37,596 nucleotides of DNA from an uncultured Paracoccaceae bacterium (GTDB taxonomy: Bacteria > Pseudomonadota > Alphaproteobacteria > Rhodobacterales > Rhodobacteraceae), in assembly GCA_913060475.1 (NCBI GenBank), contig CAJXSD010000021.1, positions 1 through 37,596 of the forward strand, read 5' to 3'. The notes beneath the pieces were generated by a model. That model was not told the DNA's origin, ran no database searches, and saw only the letters and a program-made list of their open reading frames with translations. Of the stretch, positions 1 through 6,521 are shown piece by piece; positions within the stretch are counted from its first letter, which is position 1, and every line of letters starts with the position of its first letter. Position numbers and translations under genes: made by a program.

Positions 1-136
1 TTTTCGCGTTGAACGCTTTACAGAATTCCATGATGTTGATGCCGCGCTGACCCAGCGCTGGACCAACGGGGGGGGATGGGTTTGCTTGACCTGCAGGGAT
101 CTGCAGCTTTAGCGTACCGACTAACTTCTTGGCCAT
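1..136 (-). CDS. rplK: 50S ribosomal protein L11 (partial, N-terminus only)
   Basis: The first 45 codons of L11 are visible. The protein begins [16 protein letters not shown] and continues through the [16 protein letters not shown] stretch typical of the L11 N-terminal domain, which binds 23S rRNA at the GTPase-associated centre. The ATG is at 134-136 on the minus strand, 101 bases after the nusG stop and in the same direction, matching the widespread nusG-rplK-rplA order. The rest of the gene lies beyond the left edge of the window. Confidence 0.96.
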   Translation of the reverse strand, partial: MAKKLVGTLKLQIPAGQANPSPPVGPALGQRGINIMEFCKAFNAK

Positions 137-237
137 AAGCCTGTTCCTTTCTCAACGCCCCTTTGACGCGTCATCGGGGCAACTACGTTGTGTGGTCAGA
201 TCCGGACACCGCGGCGCCGCAATCTCCCACATTCACA

Positions 238-771
238 TCAGACCTGCTTCGAGACCTGAGTAAATTCCAATTCAACCGGCGTTTCACGACCAAAGATGGA
301 AACGCTGACTTTCAAACGCTGATGTTCATCATCGACGCCCTCGACCATACCGTCAAAGCCTTCGAAGGGACCATCATTTACCTTGACGCGTTCACCAATG
401 TCAAAGTTGATCAAGGTGCGTGGTGCCTCTTCGCCCTCTTGGACGCGGTTGAGGATCTGGTTCACCTCAGCATCGCGCATCGGCATGGGGCGACCTTGGG
501 GGCCCAAAAACCCGGTGACACGGTTGATCGAGTTAATCAGGTGATACCCCTGATCCGACATTTCCATGCGCACCAAAACATAGCCCGGCATAAAACGACG
601 CTCTGTTGTCACTTTCTTGCCGCGACGCACTTCGATGACTTCTTCGGTTGGAACCAAAACTTCTTCGATCTGGTCCTGCAGCCCCGATTCCTCGACGGCT
701 GTTCTGATTTGTTCAGCGATCTTCTTTTCGAAATTCGAAAGAACGCTGACCGAATACCACCGCTTTGCCAT
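238..771 (-). CDS. nusG: Transcription termination/antitermination protein NusG
   Basis: The product is 177 residues and starts MAKRWYSVSVLSNFEKK, the usual NusG N-terminal (NGN) fold that contacts RNA polymerase. A C-terminal KOW domain follows, with VKVNDGPFEGFDGMVE about 50 residues before the end. NusG couples transcription to ribosomes and Rho. The ATG at 771 is preceded by an AAGGA-type ribosome binding site. The reading frame stays open upstream to 915, but that part has no NusG similarity. Unlike the common secE-nusG arrangement, secE is not directly upstream: a LuxR-HTH gene lies between them and nusG appears to have its own promoter. Confidence 0.97.
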   Translation of the reverse strand: MAKRWYSVSVLSNFEKKIAEQIRTAVEESGLQDQIEEVLVPTEEVIEVRRGKKVTTERRFMPGYVLVRMEMSDQGYHLINSINRVTGFLGPQGRPMPMRDAEVNQILNRVQEGEEAPRTLINFDIGERVKVNDGPFEGFDGMVEGVDDEHQRLKVSVSIFGRETPVELEFTQVSKQV

Positions 772-805
772 CTGTCGTTTTCCTTTTCTTTTAGTCCAAC
801 GATGA

Positions 806-818
806 TTGGTCGGACCAA
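806..818. promoter_or_regulatory. 13-bp perfect palindrome in the nusG leader
   Basis: TTGGTCGGACCAA is a perfect inverted repeat around one central base. It lies 35 bases upstream of the nusG start codon and downstream of the predicted nusG promoter, so it would be in the 5' leader. The one-base spacer is too short for a stable RNA hairpin, so a protein-binding site is more likely. Its function is unknown. Confidence 0.35.
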
Positions 819-872
819 CAAAAAATCGTGCGCAATCCGAATCGAAGCGCACTGTGTACCTAAGTTGCCGGC

Positions 873-901
873 TCTTTAAACAGCTATGGCCGCGAATGCA
901 A
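873..901 (-). promoter_or_regulatory. Predicted sigma-70-type promoter of nusG
   Basis: On the minus strand, TTGCAT (896-901) and TAAAGA (873-878) are separated by exactly 17 bases. This gives a leader of about 95 bases before nusG. The predicted secE promoter has the same TTGCAT -35 box with 17-base spacing. Confidence 0.5.
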
Positions 902-993
902 TGATATTTGACCAATTTTCGCGACCATCGCCTAATTTACATGGCCAAGAACGAAACCGCGACAGATGCCCCATGTCAATTCGCGGCACACCC

Positions 994-1743
994 CTAACGC
1001 CACCACAATTTAAATCGCAATGGCACCTGTGGATCATTGTCGATATATTTGACGGATGTCGACGTTTTTTCGATTGTCAGTTTATAGTCGGCCAATTTGT
1101 GCATTCCGGAAAACACCTCATACCCATGCTCTGACACGCCGCTGCCCTCAGGCATTTTCAATTCGTAACTGCGTCGCGTGGCGGGAAAGCTGGTTTCTTC
1201 GTAATACTCTTGCAATACCTTGGTTGCGGTCGCGGTTACGGCTGCGGTAAACGAATATTGAAATCGGTCCCCCGCCACCAGCGGCGCAGGGGGCACAAGC
1301 CCAAAGTACAACCGGCCATCTTGAAAATGCGGGGGGTTTAATCGGACCCCAGTGGCCGATATCGCCTCGACCTGATTTACCGATAATTGCGAAAAATACA
1401 GTCTTTCGATTTCCCCCTGCATCACCGTTAAATCGATGTGGGTAGTCACATGAAATTTTTTAAAACGATCCATGGTGCACACTGAAACATCGGCTGAATG
1501 AATGAAACGATCTGCCCCTGATCCAGAAATTCCGTAATACTGCTGATACAAACTCATGGCTTTGAACCCATCGCGCACAGTCGATGCCTCAAATTTTTCC
1601 AACAGGTTTTTCACATGGATTTTCACTGTATCCGGAACAATCCCCAGTGTAGCGGCAATTTCGTTTCGTGTTGCCCCAGCGATTAGATAGGGCAATATTT
1701 GACGCTCCCGTTCCGTCAACTTGGGTGGTGCCAGCACGATCAA
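994..1743 (-). CDS. LuxR-type HTH protein with unassigned C-terminal domain
   Basis: The product is up to 249 residues. Residues about 7-62 form a GerE/LuxR-type helix-turn-helix (LTERERQILPYLIAGATRNE, then IAATLGIVPDTVKIHVKNLL). The order is unusual, because in most LuxR/NarL proteins this domain is C-terminal. Residues about 75-249 look beta-rich, with no membrane segment and no family I recognise. There is no receiver or autoinducer-binding domain in front. The open frame begins at a TTG (1743); a GTG at 1737 with GGGG eight bases upstream is an alternative start. The gene lies between secE and nusG, behind a hairpin that probably ends secE transcription, so it is likely its own unit. A DNA-binding role is inferred; targets are unknown. 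Confidence 0.75.
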   Translation of the reverse strand: MIVLAPPKLTERERQILPYLIAGATRNEIAATLGIVPDTVKIHVKNLLEKFEASTVRDGFKAMSLYQQYYGISGSGADRFIHSADVSVCTMDRFKKFHVTTHIDLTVMQGEIERLYFSQLSVNQVEAISATGVRLNPPHFQDGRLYFGLVPPAPLVAGDRFQYSFTAAVTATATKVLQEYYEETSFPATRRSYELKMPEGSGVSEHGYEVFSGMHKLADYKLTIEKTSTSVKYIDNDPQVPLRFKLWWR

Positions 1744-1779
1744 TACCCCGAAAGGATTAGTTTTCGCCAGACTAAACAG

Positions 1780-1793
1780 ATTTTGACCAAAAT
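1780..1793. promoter_or_regulatory. 14-bp palindrome upstream of the LuxR-HTH gene
   Basis: ATTTTGACCAAAAT is symmetrical except for the two central bases and lies 37 bases upstream of the LuxR-HTH start. Its core TTTGACCAA recurs at 907-915, just upstream of the predicted nusG -35 box. It is a possible autoregulatory operator, but this is inference only. Confidence 0.3.
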
Positions 1794-1828
1794 TGCATCA
1801 ATTCAAAGCAATTCATCCCAAAATGATA

Positions 1829-1850
1829 AAGCCCGCAAAACGCGGGCAAT
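1829..1850 (-). terminator. Probable terminator after secE
   Basis: On the minus strand a six-base-pair GC-only stem (GCCCGC/GCGGGC, loop GTTTT, at 1831-1847) is followed by TTTATCATTTT. It begins about 50 bases past the secE stop and in front of the LuxR-HTH gene. The T-tract is interrupted, so termination may be partial. Confidence 0.6.
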
Positions 1851-1896
1851 AATCAAACATGATCACTGAATTTAGATTAGGGTCGGTTTCCCCAGA

Positions 1897-2091
1897 TCAG
1901 AAAAATCCAAGCAGGGTCTGCAATCCAAACCGAATAATCAAATCAACCAATCCGAAAAATAATGCCGCCAATGCAGACAGGGCAAACACCATAACAGTGG
2001 TCAGCAAAACTTCGCGACGTGTGGGCCAAGTGATCTTGGACACTTCTGAACGGACTTGCTGAATAAACTGGGCTGGGTTGGTCGTGGCCAT
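1897..2091 (-). CDS. secE: Preprotein translocase subunit SecE
   Basis: The product is 64 residues starting MATTNPAQFIQQVRSEVSK. It has the conserved amphipathic helix ending ITWPTRREVLLTTV and one C-terminal membrane segment (about residues 30-55). This is the short single-span form usual in alphaproteobacteria. SecE clamps SecY in the SecYEG inner-membrane channel. The ATG at 2091 follows AAGGTG. A longer open frame to 2202 has no similarity and is not used. The usual neighbour nusG is displaced by about 1.1 kb. Confidence 0.96.
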   Translation of the reverse strand: MATTNPAQFIQQVRSEVSKITWPTRREVLLTTVMVFALSALAALFFGLVDLIIRFGLQTLLGFF

Positions 2092-2117
2092 TTCATAACA
2101 CCTTTTTCGTTTGTGTC

Positions 2118-2146
2118 CACTTAGTCGCAAACCACGAATAATGCAA
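2118..2146 (-). promoter_or_regulatory. Predicted promoter of secE
   Basis: TTGCAT (2141-2146) and TAAGTG (2118-2123) on the minus strand are separated by 17 bases and sit just ahead of secE. The -35 box matches that of the predicted nusG promoter. The secE message may also come from read-through of the tRNA-Trp transcript. Confidence 0.4.
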
Positions 2147-2185
2147 GAGCAGGGCAAAATATTTGCATTTTCGTCCCGCCACAGT

Positions 2186-2201
2186 TGGCACAGGGCTTGC
2201 A
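2186..2201 (+). promoter_or_regulatory. Near-consensus sigma-54 (RpoN) -24/-12 promoter
   Basis: TGGCACAGGGCTTGCA matches the sigma-54 consensus TGGCACG-N4-TTGCW at every conserved base except one (A for G at the seventh position). The invariant GG (2187-2188) and GC (2199-2200) are exactly 10 bases apart. A transcript would start near 2212, about 50 bases before the first micropeptide. Such promoters need an AAA+ activator bound upstream; no activator gene is in the window. The site was found by eye, so a genome-wide match score is not available. Confidence 0.72.
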
Positions 2202-2262
2202 CCTATACCTTCGTCATACCGACGAAAGTAAATTCAACATGAAGCTAATGAAAGGGAAAGTT

Positions 2263-2358
2263 ATGAAAACACTTGTACTTGCAATGATCTTGGCCGTGAG
2301 CGGTGGCGCAGCAACATTGGTCCCAACCCACGTGGCGGCCAGTGACATTATCGATTAA
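2263..2358 (+). CDS. Micropeptide 1, 31 residues, signal-peptide-like
   Basis: The 31-codon frame starts MKTLVLAMILAVSGGA and ends VAASDIID. It has a lysine at position 2, a hydrophobic core (residues 4-20) and a V-A-A signal-peptidase-like site after residue 26. Cleavage there would release only SDIID. AAAGGGAAAG upstream is a good ribosome binding site for the ATG at 2263; two in-frame ATGs lie slightly further upstream. A paralogue of identical length follows 18 bases downstream, and a sigma-54-like promoter precedes it. I recognise no family. The duplication and promoter argue that it is a real gene, but expression is unproven. Confidence 0.6.
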   Translation: MKTLVLAMILAVSGGAATLVPTHVAASDIID

Positions 2359-2376
2359 CGCCAGCGACATAGCGAC

Positions 2377-2472
2377 ATGAAGAAAATTGCAATCGTTCTG
2401 ACCCTATCCTTGGGGGTCGTAACGCCCGCGATCATTCCAACTGTTGTGGCCGCTGGCGATATTATCGATTAA
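2377..2472 (+). CDS. Micropeptide 2, paralogue of micropeptide 1
   Basis: The product is 31 residues, starts MKKIAIVLTLSLGVVTP and ends VAAGDIID. Aligned without gaps to micropeptide 1 it has 12 of 31 identities, including Pro21-Thr22, Val24-Ala25-Ala26 and the last four residues DIID. As in its partner, residues 1-26 look like a Sec signal peptide and the predicted mature part would be GDIID. The ribosome binding site is weak, so coupling to the upstream frame is possible. The stop lies only seven bases from the 3' end of the opposing tRNA-Trp gene. The likely origin is tandem duplication followed by divergence of the hydrophobic core. Function is unknown. Confidence 0.58.
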   Translation: MKKIAIVLTLSLGVVTPAIIPTVVAAGDIID

Positions 2473-2479
2473 TGGTGGG

Positions 2480-2555
2480 TGGCAGGGGCACCAGGGCTCG
2501 AACCCGGGACCTACGGTTTTGGAGACCGTCGCTCTACCAACTGAGCTATACCCCT
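2480..2555 (-). tRNA. tRNA-Trp (anticodon CCA)
   Basis: The minus strand reads as a complete 76-base cloverleaf. The acceptor stem is AGGGGTA/TGCCCCT, the D arm contains AGCTCAGTTGGTAGAGC, the anticodon loop is CTCCAAA with CCA as anticodon, and the T arm contains GGTTCGAGCC. G73 is followed by a genomically encoded CCA. It lies upstream of secE in the same direction, as in many bacteria. A plus-strand transcript from the sigma-54 promoter would be antisense to the whole tRNA. Confidence 0.97.
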
Positions 2556-2599
2556 ATTGCGGCTGTGGATACGATGCATAGGGGCTGAATACAAGACCA

Positions 2600-2636
2600 A
2601 ATCAGCATGATTTTACAAAAATCGTGCTGATTTTTT
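2600..2636 (+). terminator. Rho-independent terminator, plus strand
   Basis: A 15-base-pair stem (AATCAGCATGATTTT with AAAATCGTGCTGATT, one wobble pair) has a three-base loop and runs into six T. The T-tract is only on the plus strand; the minus strand would end in TTTGG. No other plus-strand gene lies upstream, so it most simply ends the sigma-54/micropeptide transcript after it crosses tRNA-Trp. Confidence 0.75.
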
Positions 2637-2750
2637 ATGCGCAACGCAGGTCCATATACTTCTGATTTGCTGGTCTTTCGGGTATCTTCTCTGCTTGCCT
2701 CTTGCGAAGAATACGGCGTATTGTGTGATCACTAGCGAAAGGAACGGGAC

Positions 2751-3626
2751 ATGGCGATCAAATCCGTGGGTATTATCGGCGCAGGACAGATGGGCAATGG
2801 CATTGCCCATGTTATGGCACTGGCAGGGTATGATGTGGTTCTGAATGATCTGGACCAAGACCGGATTGATGCAGCCATCGCGCGGATCCAAAAAAACATG
2901 GACCGACAGGTCAAAGGTGGCAAAATCTCAGCCGAAGATCAGACCGCAGCCATTGCGCGCATTTCGCCGACATTGGATATCGCAGGGGCAGCCAAAACCG
3001 ATTTGGTGATCGAGGCCGCGACAGAAGACGAAAAAATCAAACAGAAAATATTTGATTCGCTGCTGCCCCATTTGCTGGACCATACGATTTTAACATCGAA
3101 TACATCGTCGATTTCGATCACACGTCTGGCCAGCCGCACGGATCGTCCCGAACGATTTATGGGGTTCCATTTTATGAATCCTGTTCCAGTGATGCAATTG
3201 GTTGAACTGATCCGCGGGATTGCCACCGACCAAGCCACCTATCAAAGCTGTCTTGAGGTGGTAAATACCTTGGGCAAAACCGCCGCCAGCGCCGAAGATT
3301 TCCCCGCCTTTATCGTAAACCGTATCTTGATGCCCATGATCAACGAAGCGGTATATACCCTGTACGAAGGTGTGGGGTCGGTGGAATCCATTGACCAATC
3401 CATGAAACTGGGGGCAAATCACCCCATGGGCCCCTTGGAATTGGCCGATTTCATCGGGCTAGACACCTGTTTGGCCATTATGAATGTGCTGCATGATGGA
3501 TTGGCCGACACCAAATATCGCCCCTGCCCCCTGTTGACGAAATATGTCGAGGCCGGATGGTTAGGCCGTAAAACACAACGTGGATTTTATGATTACCGCG
3601 GGGAAACGCCCGTGCCGACGCGGTGA
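2751..3626 (+). CDS. hbdA: 3-hydroxybutyryl-CoA dehydrogenase
   Basis: The product is 291 residues. It carries out NAD(P)-dependent interconversion of 3-hydroxybutyryl-CoA and acetoacetyl-CoA in C4/short-chain acyl-CoA and polyhydroxybutyrate metabolism. The Rossmann motif GAGQMG is at residues 10-15 and an acidic residue follows the second strand (LNDLD). The catalytic His140 lies in GFHFMNPVP, and the C-terminal domain has the family pattern FIVNRILMPMINEA. Length is normal for the single-domain bacterial enzyme. AAAGGAAC precedes the ATG. It is convergent with the next gene, with one base between the stop codons and no terminator. Confidence 0.95.
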   Translation: MAIKSVGIIGAGQMGNGIAHVMALAGYDVVLNDLDQDRIDAAIARIQKNMDRQVKGGKISAEDQTAAIARISPTLDIAGAAKTDLVIEAATEDEKIKQKIFDSLLPHLLDHTILTSNTSSISITRLASRTDRPERFMGFHFMNPVPVMQLVELIRGIATDQATYQSCLEVVNTLGKTAASAEDFPAFIVNRILMPMINEAVYTLYEGVGSVESIDQSMKLGANHPMGPLELADFIGLDTCLAIMNVLHDGLADTKYRPCPLLTKYVEAGWLGRKTQRGFYDYRGETPVPTR

Positions 3627-3627
3627 T

Positions 3628-4494
3628 TTATGTCAAACTGATGGTGTGCTGACGCAGCCATTCCATAAAACCGCGCGGGTTAGATGACCATTTTTCAATC
3701 GCGGACCTTGGTATGGGTGCGCCGACAATCGGTTTTTGCGGTTTGTTCAGAGCATGGACAACTTCGTGAATTAATAAACCCTGACGTATTGTCGGCGAAA
3801 TTTGTGCCGCGATTTGATAGGCACGCGAATTCCCGCCTGGGAAAAAAATTGGCACCACAGTCGCACCGGATTTCTGGATCATTTTGGCAGTAAAGGGGTT
3901 CCAATCGCCCTCAATCACGGGGCCGAACATCGTGTGACTGTTGGCAACCTTGCCTGACGGAAACACCACGATCACACCGCCTTGGGCCAAATGTGACATT
4001 GCGGCTTTGCGCATCTCTAGGCTTTTTTTGATCGCGTCCTCTTCGTGATCAAAGGGGACAGGGATCATGAAATCTTGGATCTGATCAACGCCCGTCAATA
4101 ACGATCGGGTCAGAATTCTATAATCCTGACGCACGCGCCCAATCAATTCCGCCAAAATCATACCATCGACCAACCCATGCGGATGGTTCGCCACGACGAC
4201 AACTGGGCCGGTTTTGGGAATATTATTGATTTGCTCGATCGGGGTTTGCAACGTGATCCCCATCACATCCAACGCCTGCGCCCAGAACGGTTGGCCGCGG
4301 GGAATGCCCATAGATTCAAATTTACGGACCTTGGACAACAATCGCAGTTTGCCCGTGCACATTTCCATGGTTTGGATCACGCGCCGTTTGAAAGGGCTAG
4401 GAAACGTCGTGGCATAGGACAGGCGGCGGCTGTCATAGGCATTGTCTGTTCTTGGTTTGGTGCCTGTCCACGGGATATAATGGATTGCAACCAT
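3628..4494 (-). CDS. PlsC-like lysophospholipid acyltransferase family protein
   Basis: The product is 288 residues from the ATG at 4494; an in-frame TTG at 4515 is an alternative overlapping ptsH. The acceptor/catalytic motif is ANHPHGLVDGMILAEL, a variant of the NHx(4-5)D box. It resembles the hemolysin/OlsA-like acyltransferase branch, where the motif is NHPFGGLDG. VVFPSGKVANS and VPIFFPGGNSR match later conserved blocks. The likely reaction is acyl transfer to a lyso-phospholipid or lyso-ornithine lipid at the inner membrane, but the substrate is not predictable. It follows ptsH by four bases and probably ends the chvI-ptsH operon. Confidence 0.8.
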   Translation of the reverse strand: MVAIHYIPWTGTKPRTDNAYDSRRLSYATTFPSPFKRRVIQTMEMCTGKLRLLSKVRKFESMGIPRGQPFWAQALDVMGITLQTPIEQINNIPKTGPVVVVANHPHGLVDGMILAELIGRVRQDYRILTRSLLTGVDQIQDFMIPVPFDHEEDAIKKSLEMRKAAMSHLAQGGVIVVFPSGKVANSHTMFGPVIEGDWNPFTAKMIQKSGATVVPIFFPGGNSRAYQIAAQISPTIRQGLLIHEVVHALNKPQKPIVGAPIPRSAIEKWSSNPRGFMEWLRQHTISLT

Positions 4495-4498
4495 CCCG

Positions 4499-4777
4499 CT
4501 ACTGGTCTTCTCCAAAGCGGTCAGCGACCAAGGCGTCCAGCGCCTGCATCAATTCTGCCGCTTGCGGCCCAGTCGTCGTCACTTGGACAAAGGTGCCTTT
4601 CGATGCCGCCAACATCAGCAGCCCCATGATGCTGTCACCAGTGGCATCCAACCCGTCTTTTTCGACGGTCGCTTGGGCATCAAACTGTTCTACAACGTCC
4701 ACAAATTTCGCCGATGCGCGTGCATGCAGGCCCTTTTCGTTGATAATCTTTAATTCGCGCTGAACGGCATCGGACAT
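4499..4777 (-). CDS. ptsH: Phosphocarrier protein HPr
   Basis: The product is 92 residues. The phosphorylatable His18 sits in EKGLHARASAKF, and the regulatory Ser49 lies in TGDSIMGLLML, equivalent to Ser46 of Gram-positive HPr. Ser49 is the expected substrate of the HPr kinase encoded upstream in the same operon. With no EIIB/EIIC sugar permease nearby, HPr here is expected to act in regulation. It is spaced 14 bases from the EIIA gene. Confidence 0.96.
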   Translation of the reverse strand: MSDAVQRELKIINEKGLHARASAKFVDVVEQFDAQATVEKDGLDATGDSIMGLLMLAASKGTFVQVTTTGPQAAELMQALDALVADRFGEDQ

Positions 4778-4791
4778 ATGATGGCTTCTTT

Positions 4792-5181
4792 CTAAAGAGT
4801 GTGGACGTTTAGATATTTCCGGCCAGCAGATAACGCGGCATCAACGGACTGATCAATCTTTAAATGCCGGGTTTTGGCCAGCTTGATCAACATCGGTAAA
4901 TTGGCACCATATAAAATACGACGATTTTCGGGGCCACACGCCTTGATTGCCAAATTGGATGGGCTGCCACCGAACATATCTGTGACCAGGACAACACCAT
5001 GGCCCATATCAACGGTCTGTGCGGCGTCACAAATTTCCTGCTGTTTAGCGGCGCGGTTGCATTCCGCCTCGATTGACACAGACACAACACCTGCCTGGCG
5101 GCCGACCACATGTTCAACCGCTGCCAAATATTCTTTGGCCAATCCGCCATGCGCTACGATAACGATACCGATCACGCTCAA
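4792..5181 (-). CDS. PTS system EIIA component, mannose/fructose-sorbose type
   Basis: The product is 129 residues, an EIIA-Man-type alpha/beta domain. The phosphoacceptor His11 is in IVIVAHGGLAKEYL, and VLVTDMFGGSPSNLA is the second hallmark block. It accepts phosphate from HPr. In alphaproteobacteria this stand-alone EIIA is encoded between rapZ and ptsH and lacks cognate EIIB/C partners, so it is inferred to be a signal output domain rather than part of a transporter. Confidence 0.93.
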   Translation of the reverse strand: MSVIGIVIVAHGGLAKEYLAAVEHVVGRQAGVVSVSIEAECNRAAKQQEICDAAQTVDMGHGVVLVTDMFGGSPSNLAIKACGPENRRILYGANLPMLIKLAKTRHLKIDQSVDAALSAGRKYLNVHTL

Positions 5182-5197
5182 CCCTCAGCTTTGGCCC

Positions 5198-6079
5198 TTA
5201 GGCCGTGTTACGTTCCAATTCGCGGTGTCGAATAGACACCTGCCAACCCTGATTAGCAAGCGCATTCGCCAAAAGTTCCGCAAGGGCAACCGAACGGTGC
5301 TGACCGCCAGTGCAACCAAACCCTATTGAAAAATGGGTTTTGCCCTCATCCGTATAGGCTGGCAACAAAAAACGGCTAAGATCAGAAATTTTTGCGAAAA
5401 ATTCAGGGAACCGTGGATCAGCCTGCACATAATTTTGGATGTCTGTGTCACGACCATTTAGCCCACGCAATTCGGGTTGCCAATAGGGATTGTTTAGAAA
5501 CCGACAATCGAACATCATGTCTACCCCACGCGGTAATCCCCGTTTATACGAAAATGATTGCACGGACACCGCCAATCCAACCGATCGTTCTGTCGTAAAA
5601 TACCGCGCAATATCGGCGCGCAGGTCATGGGGGCTCATCTCGGATGAGTTGATGACAATATCCGCACGCGCCATGATCGGGACCAATAAATCACGTTCGC
5701 GTTCAATCCCCGCCAAGGGCGTTTCGGCGGGCGCCAATGGGTGGCGCCGGCGTGTTTCTGAAAACCGGCGCACCAAAACATCACTCTCACTGGTGATAAA
5801 GACCAAATCATATGCAATCTGCGGGATTTCAGACAAATGCTGCAGCATGTCCAACATCCCGTGCACCGAAAAATCACGGTTGCGCGCATCCAGCCCCACC
5901 GCAATTTGCGATGGACGGTTTTGCGCCGTTAGGATGTTCGGCAACAGGCTAAGGGGCAGATTATCAATGGTTTCATATCCCAGATCCTCAAGTGCGCGAA
6001 TCGCGGTCGATCGCCCTGCACCGGACAGGCCAGTGACCAAGACGATTTTTGTTGCGGCCTTTGTGTGTGCGTCAGACAT
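5198..6079 (-). CDS. rapZ: RapZ-like nucleotide-binding protein
   Basis: The product is 293 residues from the ATG at 6079; the frame is open to ATGs at 6112 and 6121 overlapping hprK. The Walker A motif GLSGAGRS is at residues 17-24, followed by the family block [19 protein letters not shown]. The C-terminal domain ends with [19 protein letters not shown]. In E. coli RapZ binds small RNAs and GlmS-related partners; in alphaproteobacteria the target is less clear. The gene sits between hprK and the EIIA gene, the standard order. Confidence 0.93.
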   Translation of the reverse strand: MSDAHTKAATKIVLVTGLSGAGRSTAIRALEDLGYETIDNLPLSLLPNILTAQNRPSQIAVGLDARNRDFSVHGMLDMLQHLSEIPQIAYDLVFITSESDVLVRRFSETRRRHPLAPAETPLAGIERERDLLVPIMARADIVINSSEMSPHDLRADIARYFTTERSVGLAVSVQSFSYKRGLPRGVDMMFDCRFLNNPYWQPELRGLNGRDTDIQNYVQADPRFPEFFAKISDLSRFLLPAYTDEGKTHFSIGFGCTGGQHRSVALAELLANALANQGWQVSIRHRELERNTA

Positions 6080-6092
6080 AGATGCGTCCAGA

Positions 6093-6521
6093 TTAGATCG
6101 GTAATCGACCATGGTTGACATATAGGTATAGGCTTTGGGCTAATCCGTCCAGTCCAGCGCCGTAAATAAGGGGAAATTTGCGGTCCAAGACTGCATATTC
6201 CCGCTGGGGTGGTATGCGGTCCGGTTCCCTTTGGGACAAATCCACAACCACCCCAAGCGGGGCCGTATCAACCATGGGGCAGGCGACCACACCAATCCCG
6301 CGCAGTTCGATACCTTGGGGCAAACTGGGTGGTCGTGTCATGGTCACTGTTGTCCCCTGCCCCACCAAGATGGTTTGATCATCCGCAATTAATCTGGCCC
6401 CCAGAACGACCAAATCCCGTGCTAAACTGGATTTTCCCGCGCCTGATGGGCCCAGTATCAAAATCCCCTGCCCTGCAAGTTCAACGGAACTGCCATGAAC
6501 GCGCTGTGATGTGTGCGTCAT
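6093..6521 (-). CDS. hprK: HPr kinase/phosphorylase, short alphaproteobacterial form
   Basis: The product is 142 residues, only the catalytic half of the roughly 310-residue Gram-positive enzyme. The P-loop GPSGAGKS is at residues 24-31. ARLIADDQT and the HprK signature ELRGIGVV are present. It should phosphorylate HPr on Ser49. The start overlaps the chvG stop by four bases (ATGA), which indicates translational coupling of the sensor kinase to the HPr kinase. Confidence 0.94.
   Translation of the reverse strand: MTHTSQRVHGSSVELAGQGILILGPSGAGKSSLARDLVVLGARLIADDQTILVGQGTTVTMTRPPSLPQGIELRGIGVVACPMVDTAPLGVVVDLSQREPDRIPPQREYAVLDRKFPLIYGAGLDGLAQSLYLYVNHGRLPI

Noticed and set aside
163-879. Long plus-strand reading frame opposite nusG (238 codons)
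   Set aside because: It is the antisense shadow of nusG, has no similarity to known proteins and no ribosome binding site, and nusG is certain.
2140-2169. Inverted repeat AATGCAA-N16-TTGCATT as activator site for the sigma-54 promoter
   Set aside because: One arm is the predicted secE -35 box, and the centre is only about 55 bases from the expected start, closer than typical enhancer sites. The symmetry may be coincidental.
5490-6104. 204-codon plus-strand frame opposite rapZ
   Set aside because: Low-complexity Arg/Ser-rich translation opposite a well-supported gene; a codon-bias shadow.
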